This document shows positions 1 through 7,308 of a stretch of 15,775 nucleotides of DNA, one piece after another. Made by a program: the position numbers and the translations under genes. Source of the DNA: CAZVJA01 sp964626885 (GTDB taxonomy: Bacteria; Planctomycetota; Planctomycetia; Planctomycetales; Planctomycetaceae); the NCBI GenBank assembly GCA_964626885.1, contig CAZVJA010000116.1:1-15775 (forward strand), written 5' to 3'. The number at the start of each line of letters is the position of its first letter. Position 1 is the first letter of the stretch. Below the pieces are notes generated by a model, which was given only the letters and a program-made list of their open reading frames with translations, was not told the origin of the DNA and did no database searches.

Positions 1-24
1 TAGCCTGAATAGGATTCTCTCACT

Positions 25-618
25 TCAACCGGCACCATTCAAAGGGGGAAGGTCATCAGCTATTCGTGCAAGTTCGACATCCGTCACATCAACTTCTAAT
101 TTGAACTTCACCAGCACCCCCAAAAACTCCCACTCCGAGCGGATCCGATCGATCAGCTTCGGAGTGGGAACCAGCCTGACCCAAAGCTCGTCATACGAGC
201 TCTTAACCTTACCGGCGCTGACGTCCACCAAATGTGGTCCTTCCGCTGATTCAACGTTCCATCGGCCGATGGATTCATCGAATGCGGCCGTTTCGTGCGA
301 TGCGTAAATACCTCGGAGCTGATAGTCGCTGACCGCCGCACAATGCACCACGGCGTCGAAACCACCACTGGGAATCGTTTCCGCCATCAGATCCCGCAAC
401 TCGTCAAACGTCCGGTAAGATCGGACGTCCCAACGGTTCGGTTCGCGCACCCCGGCGTGAGCCAATTCGGGATGCGAAGTTAAGAGACAGACATCGTGGC
501 CGCGTGCGTTGGCTTCCAACGCGATCCGCGTCCCGGTTTGCCCGGAGAAAATGTTCGTAATGCAGCGGACGCGATCGAGCGGCGTCTGCGTGTTTCCAGC
601 CGTGACGAGAATTCTCAT
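25..618 (-). CDS. CoaB-like (phosphopantothenate-cysteine ligase fold) protein, C-terminally short
   Basis: This 197-residue protein resembles the CoaB half of the bacterial Dfp/CoaBC enzyme, which couples phosphopantothenate to cysteine with CTP. The N-terminal signature MRILVTAGNTQTPLDRVRCI is followed by TNIFSGQTG at residues 21-29, matching the family's G-G-T-x-E-x-I-D-P-V-R...T-N-x-S-S-G-K-x-G. A Rossmann-type AAVSDYQ segment lies at 94-100, SAGKVKS (134-140) stands where KIKK normally is, and VPTPKLI (150-156) follows. LVKFKLEV (169-176) corresponds to VGFAAET. Only about 20 residues remain after that, so the usual ANxV segment and C-terminal strands are missing. There is no fused flavoprotein (CoaC) domain. 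The ATG at 618 was preferred over one at 651 because GGAAGGGA lies five bases upstream. It is the last gene of the leftward operon. Catalysis of CoA synthesis is doubtful; it may be a specialised paralogue. Confidence 0.75.
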   Translation of the reverse strand: MRILVTAGNTQTPLDRVRCITNIFSGQTGTRIALEANARGHDVCLLTSHPELAHAGVREPNRWDVRSYRTFDELRDLMAETIPSGGFDAVVHCAAVSDYQLRGIYASHETAAFDESIGRWNVESAEGPHLVDVSAGKVKSSYDELWVRLVPTPKLIDRIRSEWEFLGVLVKFKLEVDVTDVELARIADDLPPLNGAG

Positions 619-684
619 GACAGTCCCTTCCAGATCTGCTTGCATGAACATCCTTAAGAATTGGATGCCGCGCCGATCGGAAGG

Positions 685-960
685 TTACGGCTGTCGTCCA
701 TCGCAAGAGTTCGACGGCGGGGGAATCTTCGCTGCACGGAGGATCGATTCCACCTGGTCGTCCGATATCTTTGCGGACTCGACGGCTTCTGACTCTCGAT
801 ACGCTTCTTTCTCCGCCTGAACGGTAATGCGATACGCTCGCAGATAGCGACGGCAATGCGCGCAGATCCACAAATGCAGCCGTAAGCGAAGGCGTTGCCA
901 TCGGCTCAGATCACCATCGACATGGTCGCCGAAATGTTCAAGCGCTTCTCGGCAGTTCAC
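685..960 (-). CDS. Small zinc-finger (ZAS/zf-HC2) anti-sigma-type protein
   Basis: This 91-residue soluble protein carries a zinc-binding anti-sigma motif, HLWICAHC (residues 29-36), with the spacing H-x3-C-x2-C, preceded by Cys3 and a short helical N-terminus. The family binds ECF sigma factors and often uses the zinc site as a redox or metal sensor. There is no transmembrane segment, so it should act in the cytoplasm. The chosen start is GTG at 960, with AAAGGGAG seven bases upstream; an ATG at 996 is possible but has a weaker ribosome site. The start overlaps the end of the GH3 gene by 23 nt, suggesting coupled translation. No sigma factor gene is adjacent; the nearest is the ECF gene 6.7 kb away on the other strand. 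A cysteine-ligand metal-binding protein with another role is an alternative. Confidence 0.75.
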   Translation of the reverse strand: MNCREALEHFGDHVDGDLSRWQRLRLRLHLWICAHCRRYLRAYRITVQAEKEAYRESEAVESAKISDDQVESILRAAKIPPPSNSCDGRQP

Positions 961-2581
961 TGTTCGACTCCCTTTGCAGCCACGCCGACAAATCATCGGT
1001 CAACCGACCGCTGTTGTCCATTCTCGGAACCTTGTTCTGCCCGCCCAGCTTGCCGCGCGAGTGCATCCAGCGAACAAATCCGCCGGGGCGCACGGTGATG
1101 ATCTCAGGTGCCCGGATGGTCAAATCCCCGGCCCGATGCGCGCAATAATCCTCATTGTATCGCGACAGGGCCGCGTCGATTTCCAATCCGAACTGCGATG
1201 TCGACTGGGGAGGCACGGCGAACTCGATGAAGAACCGGTGGCGGCCCACCTCTCCAGGCGATTCCGGAAAAGCCGGCCCGACATGGAAATCGACGACGCT
1301 GGACGCCGTCACATCCGCGGCACGGGTGACAGCCCGTTCCACTTCTTCCCCAATCAAATGCTCGCCGAAGGCCGAGAGATACTGCTGTGTTCGGCCGACA
1401 AACCGCAGCAACGGCGGGTCGGCACTCTCGAAGCAAACCGTATCCCCCAATACGTAGCTCCACAATCCGGCACAGGTCGTCAGCACGACGGCATACCGAA
1501 TTCCGGGAACAATCTCCGCAACGGTGTGCCGAGTCGGATTGGGATGGTCGAGTTCATCGACCGGCACGAATTCAAAAAACAGATCATGGTCGGGGATCAG
1601 GCGCAACAGCCCGTATCGAGGATCTTCGGCCGCGACAAATCCCTCCGAGGCTGGGTACGTTTCGAGGAATCGAACGGAATCATCTCCGATGATCTTCCGG
1701 AACAACGTGTGGTACGGATCGAATCGCGTCCCGCCATGAATGACCAGCCGCAATTTCGGCCAAATCTCCGCGATTGTCGAGCGGCCGGTCTGCCGACGAA
1801 GTTCTTCAAACAAAACAAGGAGCCATGAGGGGACACCACTCACGGCGGTGATTGGCAGACTGGCACTCAACTCCGCCATCCGAGCAAGCTTAAATTCCCA
1901 GTCGGTCGACAATGCCAGATCGAGCGGCGGAAAGACAAATGGACGCATGATTTGCGGGAATTCCTGAGCCGCAATACCGCTGAGATCCCCAGCCAGCGGA
2001 CGCGTCGATGGCTGCGCACCGTTCGTCAACTTGTGGAAGACTTGCCGACAACTCTTCTGCTGCGTCGCGCGCTTCAGGTCGGTGCTCCCCCCCAGAAACA
2101 ACGTGCGGCCGGAAAACAGTTGCATGCCGGAATCGGCGGCATTCTGCCATGCGAGAGCGGTAAACGCAGCCCGTTGGTTCGAGCGCAACATCTCTCGGGA
2201 AACAGGAATGTACTTGGTCGCTCCGGAAGTCGTGCCGGACGACAACGCGAGGTACGGAATTCTCCCTGGCCATGTGTTGCCGAAACTCTCGGGATACGCT
2301 GCTTCCCAGTACTCGCTCCAAAAGTCTTCATACCGTCGAAGCGGAACTTGGCACTGGTAGTCGGCCACGGTGCGAATGGTGGCAAAACCGTGGTCACGTC
2401 CGAACTTCGTATCACGGGCAAGACGAACAAGCTTCAACAGCGTTGTCTGTTGACGTTGTGCGATCGGTTGGCGATCGAGCGATTTGGTTCGGCGCGCCGC
2501 ATAACGGGAGAATGCGGCATCGACTCCACGGCGAATGGGAGTTGAACCCACCAGACGTTCGATCAACTTTGGCACTCTCAT
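938..2581 (-). CDS. GH3-family acyl-acid-amido synthetase-like enzyme
   Basis: This 547-residue protein belongs to the GH3 branch of the adenylate-forming (ANL) enzymes, best known from plants, where members activate jasmonate, auxin or benzoates as acyl-AMP and transfer them to amino acids. Visible landmarks are the P-loop-like SSGTTSGATKYIP (114-126), YPASEGF (309-315), YVLGDTVCF (376-384), GEHLIGEEV (406-414) and a C-terminal RGKLGGQNKVPR (509-520) that could supply the catalytic lysine. Length is close to the bacterial GH3 norm. The ATG at 2581 shares one base with the TAA of the upstream hydrolase gene (TAATG), a classic coupled junction; a GTG three codons earlier is an alternative. In bacteria the substrates are mostly unknown. 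Being next to an alpha/beta hydrolase and an ATP-grasp protein suggests making and breaking of amide or ester bonds on a carboxylic acid. Confidence 0.88.
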   Translation of the reverse strand: MRVPKLIERLVGSTPIRRGVDAAFSRYAARRTKSLDRQPIAQRQQTTLLKLVRLARDTKFGRDHGFATIRTVADYQCQVPLRRYEDFWSEYWEAAYPESFGNTWPGRIPYLALSSGTTSGATKYIPVSREMLRSNQRAAFTALAWQNAADSGMQLFSGRTLFLGGSTDLKRATQQKSCRQVFHKLTNGAQPSTRPLAGDLSGIAAQEFPQIMRPFVFPPLDLALSTDWEFKLARMAELSASLPITAVSGVPSWLLVLFEELRRQTGRSTIAEIWPKLRLVIHGGTRFDPYHTLFRKIIGDDSVRFLETYPASEGFVAAEDPRYGLLRLIPDHDLFFEFVPVDELDHPNPTRHTVAEIVPGIRYAVVLTTCAGLWSYVLGDTVCFESADPPLLRFVGRTQQYLSAFGEHLIGEEVERAVTRAADVTASSVVDFHVGPAFPESPGEVGRHRFFIEFAVPPQSTSQFGLEIDAALSRYNEDYCAHRAGDLTIRAPEIITVRPGGFVRWMHSRGKLGGQNKVPRMDNSGRLTDDLSAWLQRESNSELPRSA

Positions 2582-3429
2582 TACGGACACACCGATCCAA
2601 CGAGTTCAGGCAGCATCGGGTCAAATTCCGCCGCCGGGACCGAGGAACCCAGAAAATCGACGACCAGGCGGTTGACGAGTGCGGCATGTTCGATTTGCGG
2701 GGCATGTCCGCATGCATCCAGCACAATCACCTTGCCGTCCGGCAGCCTGCTCCCCGCGTCAATCGACTGCTGCGGATCGACGATCTGGTCATCGTGTCCG
2801 ACGATCAGCAGCGTCGGTCGGCTCACTTCCGCCAGGCGATGACGAACACTATGTTCCATTGTCCCGCGAATGGTCCGCAGCAATCCGGTCCGCCAGCGAC
2901 GATTGCGGAACTGCTGCTCGTAATACCCAAGCAGGTTTTCATCCGTGTGTGAACCGTCGCGGAAGACGCTCGTTACAAGTCCTTTCGGATCGTGACTGCG
3001 AATTCCCTCGACGATCGGCAGCCGCTCCTCCTCCGCCAGCCCGGACGGACAGACAAGCACCAGGCGATCGACCTGTTCCGGATACTTGCGACAGAATTCG
3101 ACCGCAATCTTCCCCCCCATGCTGTTAGCCAGCAAATGGTACGGAGGGGTCTGCACGAAGTTTTCGAGATACATCCGCAACTGCTCGACGAGGAATTCAA
3201 TATCGATCGGCTCGCCGGCATCGATTCGCTGCTGTATCGCCGCACCGTCGTACACCAGCAAGCCGGGCATGTGGACGTCGAAATGCCGCCGCCAGGGGCC
3301 GGCGTTGCGGAACCAGCTTTCCGGCTGCTCGGCGAGCCCGTTGATCAGAATCAGGGGCTTACGGCGTCCATAGGATTCCATCTCTGACCACTCGCTCGTC
3401 GGTCTCGCGGCCTGCATCGCAACGGCCAT
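2581..3429 (-). CDS. Alpha/beta hydrolase
   Basis: This 282-residue protein has the alpha/beta-hydrolase pattern: an oxyanion strand LILINGLAEQ (27-34 region, NG replacing the usual HG), a nucleophile elbow LLANSMGGKIAV with Ser103, the acid in GHDDQIVDP (probably Asp214), and the catalytic histidine in DACGHAPQIEH (His242). It lacks a signal peptide, so it is probably cytoplasmic. Such enzymes cleave esters, thioesters or amides; the substrate cannot be read from sequence. The ATG at 3429 was chosen because GAGGAGAGG lies just upstream. A TTG at 3477 would overlap the previous gene's stop (TTGA) but has no good ribosome site. It lies 44 nt after the DedA/ATP-grasp gene and shares one base with the GH3 start, so it is probably functionally tied to both. 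Confidence 0.85.
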   Translation of the reverse strand: MAVAMQAARPTSEWSEMESYGRRKPLILINGLAEQPESWFRNAGPWRRHFDVHMPGLLVYDGAAIQQRIDAGEPIDIEFLVEQLRMYLENFVQTPPYHLLANSMGGKIAVEFCRKYPEQVDRLVLVCPSGLAEEERLPIVEGIRSHDPKGLVTSVFRDGSHTDENLLGYYEQQFRNRRWRTGLLRTIRGTMEHSVRHRLAEVSRPTLLIVGHDDQIVDPQQSIDAGSRLPDGKVIVLDACGHAPQIEHAALVNRLVVDFLGSSVPAAEFDPMLPELVGSVCP

Positions 3430-3473
3430 GGTTGCCTCTCCTCGCGCGTCGCTGTTGTTGGCTGTTTCAGTGT

Positions 3474-5096
3474 TCAATCCGCCAGCGGATTGATCTCCAA
3501 GCGGGAGTAAAATTCCCGGAGCGAGCGGATCAATTCCCTCACGCTCGTCTGTTGGATGCCGCGGACCCGGTTCGCGTTACCGATTCGGTAAATCAATTCC
3601 CATTGGCGGTAGAGTGTTCGATATGCCCCCCAAAGAGAGCCGGCCGGGTCGTAAATATTGGTCGATTCGGAAGTAACGCCGTTCAGCTCCACAACCGCCA
3701 GATCCCGCCCGGCTCGAAATTCCTCGACATCGGAATACCGAATATCAAACCGGCCGATATAAAATCCCGGAAACCGCTTGGCGATTTCATCGATCGCCTG
3801 CTCCAGGTTCGGCGTGAATAGATGCCGGCCATCTAGGAACATGGTCCCCTGGCAATGATTCCCGGCGATCGCCAGCCGAAATTGCTCCCCTTCTTCCAGA
3901 ACATGACCTGCCTGTGCGGCATGACGACTTAGAAACGTCCCTCCCTGCATGCGAAACCGCGGATGGTTCCAGATCAACTCCTCGATCGTCGAAGTTCCAT
4001 CCCCAACGAGAACTGGAAATTGCTTATCGGTGATGGAGAAGATCCGTCCGCGGTTCTCGCCGGGGAGCCGGTAGTAGAAGATGCCTGCTTCGTGCGGTCC
4101 AGGATGGTACGGCTGAACGATAACCTCGGCAGGGGTCTGGTCGAGGTAGCTCCGGACATCCGCTTCCGATCGCGCCAACTTCAGCCCCGCCCCACGTTGC
4201 GAAGCATCGGGTTTCAGAATCAGCGGGAACTGCCAGCCCTGCTTATCGACCTGCGCGAAGAACTGCTCGATCCGCCCGGGTGTGTCACCTGCGGGAATCA
4301 AGAGGGTCGGAACGACCCCTTCTCCAGCTAGTCTCGAAAGAATCGCGAACTTCGATTCGCCGACGACTCCCCCTTGCGGAATGCCCGGATTCGCTGCCGT
4401 CCAGGCGGTCAAACTCCGATACCGCAGCGACAACCAGGCAAGCCAGGGAATTACCGGAACATAAAACAGCCAACTCGGCCAGAACTCCCACCGCCACAAC
4501 TTCGCGGTCTTTGCAAAGATTCGGTGACGCGTCTGCTTCTTCAACGCACGGCGACCGACTGCCAACGGCGCATAAACGGCCGCCACACAGACCGGAAGCA
4601 CAAGCCATTCGTTCCCCACCAGATTGCGCACCGGTTGCGAGAGACCCTGCCCGATGCCCGCGGCACCGAGGACCAAGAGCGGCGTCCAAAGAAGCGCCGC
4701 GAGAAATGACCACCCGACGAAGCGCCACCCGCGTCTCCCCAGCATTCCAGCGGCGATATACAACGGCAGGCGAGTTCCTGGAAGAAACCGCGCCGCGAAG
4801 ATCGCCCCCCAGTCATTCCGGTCGAACCATTTCCCTGCCGCTTCCAGACGATCGGTGGAGATTCTCCGTGTGAACCAGCGTGTATTCATCAGTTTTCGCC
4901 CGCCGATTCGCCCGACCAACCAGAGCCCCAAGTCGCCGACGTAGATGCCGACAAAACAGGCTGCAATCCCCAAGACAGCCGGGAGGCTTCCCGCGCGAAT
5001 CCATTCCCCCGCCGTGATGCAAGCGAGATCCTCGGAGGCGAATGTTCCCGCGATCAATGCCAAAGATCTCTGCCAGTTCTCGAACCAGAAAATCAT
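3474..5096 (-). CDS. DedA (VTT)-family membrane domain fused to an ATP-grasp ligase domain
   Basis: This 540-residue protein has two modules. Residues about 1-190 are a DedA/SNARE-associated (VTT) membrane domain with hydrophobic segments near 38-62, 110-150 and 163-182, and the hallmark ARFLPGTRLPLYIAAG (102-117), which contains the F-x-P-G-x-R core of the family. DedA-type proteins are linked to lipid scrambling and envelope homeostasis. A further hydrophobic stretch at about 207-224 leads into an ATP-grasp domain: LILKPDASQRGAG (292-304), EVIVQPYHPGPHEAG (324-338), ITDKQFPVLVGDGTSTIEEL (355-374) and a metal-ligand region VVELNGVTSESTNIYDP (468-484). ATP-grasp enzymes join a carboxylate to an amine or thiol via acyl-phosphate. 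The start ATG at 5096 overlaps the upstream stop (ATGA). The fusion implies ligation at the membrane surface, but the substrate is unknown. Both domain assignments are firm by motif. Confidence 0.88.
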   Translation of the reverse strand: MIFWFENWQRSLALIAGTFASEDLACITAGEWIRAGSLPAVLGIAACFVGIYVGDLGLWLVGRIGGRKLMNTRWFTRRISTDRLEAAGKWFDRNDWGAIFAARFLPGTRLPLYIAAGMLGRRGWRFVGWSFLAALLWTPLLVLGAAGIGQGLSQPVRNLVGNEWLVLPVCVAAVYAPLAVGRRALKKQTRHRIFAKTAKLWRWEFWPSWLFYVPVIPWLAWLSLRYRSLTAWTAANPGIPQGGVVGESKFAILSRLAGEGVVPTLLIPAGDTPGRIEQFFAQVDKQGWQFPLILKPDASQRGAGLKLARSEADVRSYLDQTPAEVIVQPYHPGPHEAGIFYYRLPGENRGRIFSITDKQFPVLVGDGTSTIEELIWNHPRFRMQGGTFLSRHAAQAGHVLEEGEQFRLAIAGNHCQGTMFLDGRHLFTPNLEQAIDEIAKRFPGFYIGRFDIRYSDVEEFRAGRDLAVVELNGVTSESTNIYDPAGSLWGAYRTLYRQWELIYRIGNANRVRGIQQTSVRELIRSLREFYSRLEINPLAD

Positions 5097-5881
5097 CGCG
5101 ACACCGCCAAGTTGATTGAGAGTGTAATACGAATCGGCTCCATCGACCGGTCGGGGGACGCCCCCCAGTAGCTGAGGGAAACATGATCGAATCCGATTTC
5201 GACCGTCGTGTAGCTCACGGTTTCCGCACCGTTGCGCTGCATACAGACGCTGATCTCCGAACGGTCGGGCCATTGATGTGCATGAAACGCATCTTGCCGG
5301 CCGCGTGATCGGTCCCCTTCGTCAAAGAACTTGCGGAATAAGGATTCGCGCGGTCCGCGCACCACGTCGTCTCCTAATCCGGAAGACGTACAAATCACGG
5401 GTTGATCGAGCCTCCGAAGCGCGCCCAACTCAATGGAACGGCCCGCGATATTCCATTCGGTCTCGACCAGTCGATCCCCGTCGGTCATCACCACGCGGAA
5501 TGGTGCAAATAGGCGAGAATCGAGAGCGAAAAGCTGTTCTCGCGATTCTTCCAAAGATGAGCAAGCCAGCAGACGGGGGATGATCATTCCGCGGCTGGTT
5601 CGTCCGAACTCCGGTCTTTCCGCGGCCGTCGAGGAATTGTCCACACGCGGTGCGGGATTGCCGTTTAACACTGTGAACGCAAGTCCGGCGTCATTCACCG
5701 CAATCCAGGTTCCACCGCTGGCCGGATCGATCGGAAATATCGCTCGCCGATTTCCGAATCGTCGCACTTCCGGCGGAAGCGCGGCCACTCGGTGTGGCGA
5801 CTCGTCACGATTGCAGGCAGCCCTCGCAAGGAATTGCGGTTCCGAGACTCGTTCGCCGGGAAGAATCGTCACCGTGCACAT
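5093..5881 (-). CDS. NRDE / TANGO2-family protein
   Basis: This 262-residue protein begins MCTVTI, with the conserved Cys2, and has the diagnostic NRDE motif at 24-27 (ACNRDES) and GGTWIAVND starting at 56. These define the NRDE/TANGO2 family, whose fold resembles N-terminal-nucleophile hydrolases, with Cys2 as the possible nucleophile. Bacterial members have no settled reaction. The human and worm relatives are associated with lipid/acyl-CoA homeostasis and heme trafficking. The length is normal for the family and no signal peptide is visible. The ATG at 5881 overlaps the end of the DinB-like gene by 13 nt, and its stop overlaps the DedA/ATP-grasp start by 4 nt, so it is embedded in the operon. 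A hydrolase role on an acylated or amidated product of the neighbouring ligases is possible but is inference only. Confidence 0.85.
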   Translation of the reverse strand: MCTVTILPGERVSEPQFLARAACNRDESPHRVAALPPEVRRFGNRRAIFPIDPASGGTWIAVNDAGLAFTVLNGNPAPRVDNSSTAAERPEFGRTSRGMIIPRLLACSSLEESREQLFALDSRLFAPFRVVMTDGDRLVETEWNIAGRSIELGALRRLDQPVICTSSGLGDDVVRGPRESLFRKFFDEGDRSRGRQDAFHAHQWPDRSEISVCMQRNGAETVSYTTVEIGFDHVSLSYWGASPDRSMEPIRITLSINLAVSR

Positions 5882-6453
5882 GGCTGCCGGTCCATCCAGT
5901 CCAGAGTGGCGGGGGCATACCCGAACCGTGCCGGCACAGCCAATCCCAGCAGCGATGCCGCCACGGCTATCAGTGAGTTGTGGTGCACCGTGTGGCTGAG
6001 CACAAACGCCAACTCTCGGCTGATGGTCGTCGAGGTCTCCAACTCCGGCGCGCCAGGACTGAGCAGCGCGCGGAGTCGAATAGGCCGATCGTGGAATCGC
6101 GAATGCAGCCGCTTCAAATCATCCATTTGCCTGAAAATCAGCATAACCGCCGCCCGTCGATCATTCTCAATGTCCGTTCCCCGCTCCCGCAAATCGTAAT
6201 TCAGAGTGCCGGTGCGGCTGGCGACGAGCAGCGCCGCCACATGATCGAGGCAATGGCGAACATGACCACCGATGCTGCTTTGGATCGGCCCGACCGGCTT
6301 CTGCGCGTATTGATCGTCGGCCATCGACTCCAGGAAATCCGCCAATTCCCTCAGTACGCAAATGACCGCATCGACACCCATCTCTGGCCCGAATCGCGAG
6401 TCTTCAATAATTCTCGCACTCAAACAATTGCCTGTTTCCAACGCCATGCCCAT
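5869..6453 (-). CDS. DinB/YfiT-like four-helix-bundle protein
   Basis: This 194-residue protein matches the DinB/YfiT superfamily by its helical composition and two histidine clusters, GGHVRHCLDH (62-71: His64, His67, His71) and VLSHTVHHNSLI (151-162: His154, His157, His158). In this superfamily three histidines bind a divalent metal in a four-helix bundle. Members include thiol-dependent S-transferases (bacillithiol or mycothiol) and maleylpyruvate isomerase. The ATG at 6453 follows AGGAG by six bases; a second ATG two codons later is equally in frame. The gene overlaps the NRDE/TANGO2 gene by 13 nt and follows DoxX after 76 nt. The reaction is unknown. Confidence 0.75.
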   Translation of the reverse strand: MGMALETGNCLSARIIEDSRFGPEMGVDAVICVLRELADFLESMADDQYAQKPVGPIQSSIGGHVRHCLDHVAALLVASRTGTLNYDLRERGTDIENDRRAAVMLIFRQMDDLKRLHSRFHDRPIRLRALLSPGAPELETSTTISRELAFVLSHTVHHNSLIAVAASLLGLAVPARFGYAPATLDWMDRQPCAR

Positions 6454-6492
6454 TGGGCTCTCCTCATGCCAAGAAGCGGTGCGATGCCATTT

Positions 6493-6505
6493 ACACGTGA
6501 CGTGT
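6493..6505. promoter_or_regulatory. ACACGT-G-ACGTGT dyad between the DoxX and DinB-like genes
   Basis: A perfect 13-bp dyad (six-base arms around one G) lies in the only sizeable gap within the leftward gene run, about 40 bp upstream of the DinB-like start. It could be an operator for an internal promoter or a weak RNA hairpin. No convincing -35/-10 pair accompanies it, so the role is a guess. Confidence 0.3.
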
Positions 6506-6529
6506 CGATGAGAATTCCATCCGAAGGAC

Positions 6530-6916
6530 TCAGCCGACGCGATTCAAATACGGCAACTCCCGCCAACGAATCGCCAGCACAACAAGCGAACCGACCGCGA
6601 CAGCAATCGCCAGCCCGAATAGAAGTCCGCCGTCCCCCTCGCCTGTCGCGGGATCGACCACCTGAATGCCAAGCGATGTGAGGTGAGTGAAGATCGCCCC
6701 GCTGATGACGAACAACGATGCGGCCGCTCCCACGGCGGCCGTGCGCGGCACGAGAAGCAACACGGCACAAATCAGCTCCATCACGCCGACAAACGTCGCC
6801 GCCGGTCGGCCTCCTCGGCTCCCGAAGATCACTTGTGTCTCGGGGGCGTAGGTGAACTTGAAAAACAGCGTCTGAGCGAGAATCGCCGCAACGATGATTT
6901 GCGCAATCCAGGTCAC
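6530..6916 (-). CDS. DoxX-family membrane protein
   Basis: This 128-residue protein has four hydrophobic segments, at roughly 4-19, 42-57, 60-80 and 99-117. Its opening, WIAQIIVAAILAQTLFFKFT (residues 3-22), is typical of DoxX-like inner-membrane proteins. DoxX was named after the thiosulfate:quinone oxidoreductase subunit of Acidianus, but most bacterial relatives are poorly characterised and some act in redox or thiol stress. The GTG at 6916 was chosen because AGGAGGGAG sits directly upstream and puts the first helix at the N-terminus. An ATG at 6967 would add 17 residues without recognisable conservation. It is the first gene of the leftward run, so the operon promoter should lie in 6917-7365. 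Confidence 0.78.
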   Translation of the reverse strand: MTWIAQIIVAAILAQTLFFKFTYAPETQVIFGSRGGRPAATFVGVMELICAVLLLVPRTAAVGAAASLFVISGAIFTHLTSLGIQVVDPATGEGDGGLLFGLAIAVAVGSLVVLAIRWRELPYLNRVG

Positions 6917-7140
6917 GTATCTCCCTCCTGTTCCCTCTGTGAATGCCGCGACGTCGGGCCTGGTCATTCCGATGCTTTCCTGTGGAAGCATTCCGCACCT
7001 CGCCTTTTCGATTGGAAGCCAAACGAGCTGAATTGCCGCCGTTCGCGAACAGCTCTCCCGGCGGGCTACTGAAGCATTCGATGCGTGAAACCAGGCCGGC
7101 GTTACAAGCCTCGAATGCCGAGCGCGAAGCAACCGGAAGC

Positions 7141-7209
7141 CCACGAAAGTTCGAGGTCACCCCACGAAACTTCGTGGCCCCACGAAATCTCGTGGCCCGC
7201 TTTTCGTGG
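7141..7209. repeat. Tandem array of CCACGAA...TTCGTGG dyads
   Basis: Three 16-bp dyads and one half-site occur in 69 bp. 7141-7156 is CCACGAAAGTTCGAGG (one mismatch), 7162-7177 is CCACGAAACTTCGTGG (perfect seven-base arms) and 7180-7195 is CCACGAAATCTCGTGG (six-base arms). The half-site TTTCGTGG is at 7202-7209. Start-to-start spacing is 21 and 18 bp, roughly two DNA helical turns, as expected of a cooperative operator. The array is about 100 bp upstream of the sigma-54-like promoter, the usual distance for an enhancer-binding protein. A dispersed REP-like repeat is an alternative. Confidence 0.55.
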
Positions 7210-7308
7210 GTGGATGGCGGACATTCATCCGCGGTTGAGATAAATCGCCAACCTTATCTTTTGTCCCAAAAGCAGTTGCAACAAATCCGTTTCGGCCGAC
7301 ACACGATC

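Noticed and set aside
974..1828. Open frame of 284 codons on the plus strand
   Set aside because: Antisense to the GH3 gene, whose motifs are unambiguous; no domain and no ribosome site.
3429..3477. TTG start overlapping the DedA/ATP-grasp stop for the alpha/beta hydrolase
   Set aside because: The internal ATG at 3429 has a much stronger ribosome site and the extra 16 residues are not typical of the fold.
7141..7209. CRISPR-like reading of the CCACGAA repeats
   Set aside because: Units are palindromic 16-mers with only 2-5 bp between them, so there are no spacers.
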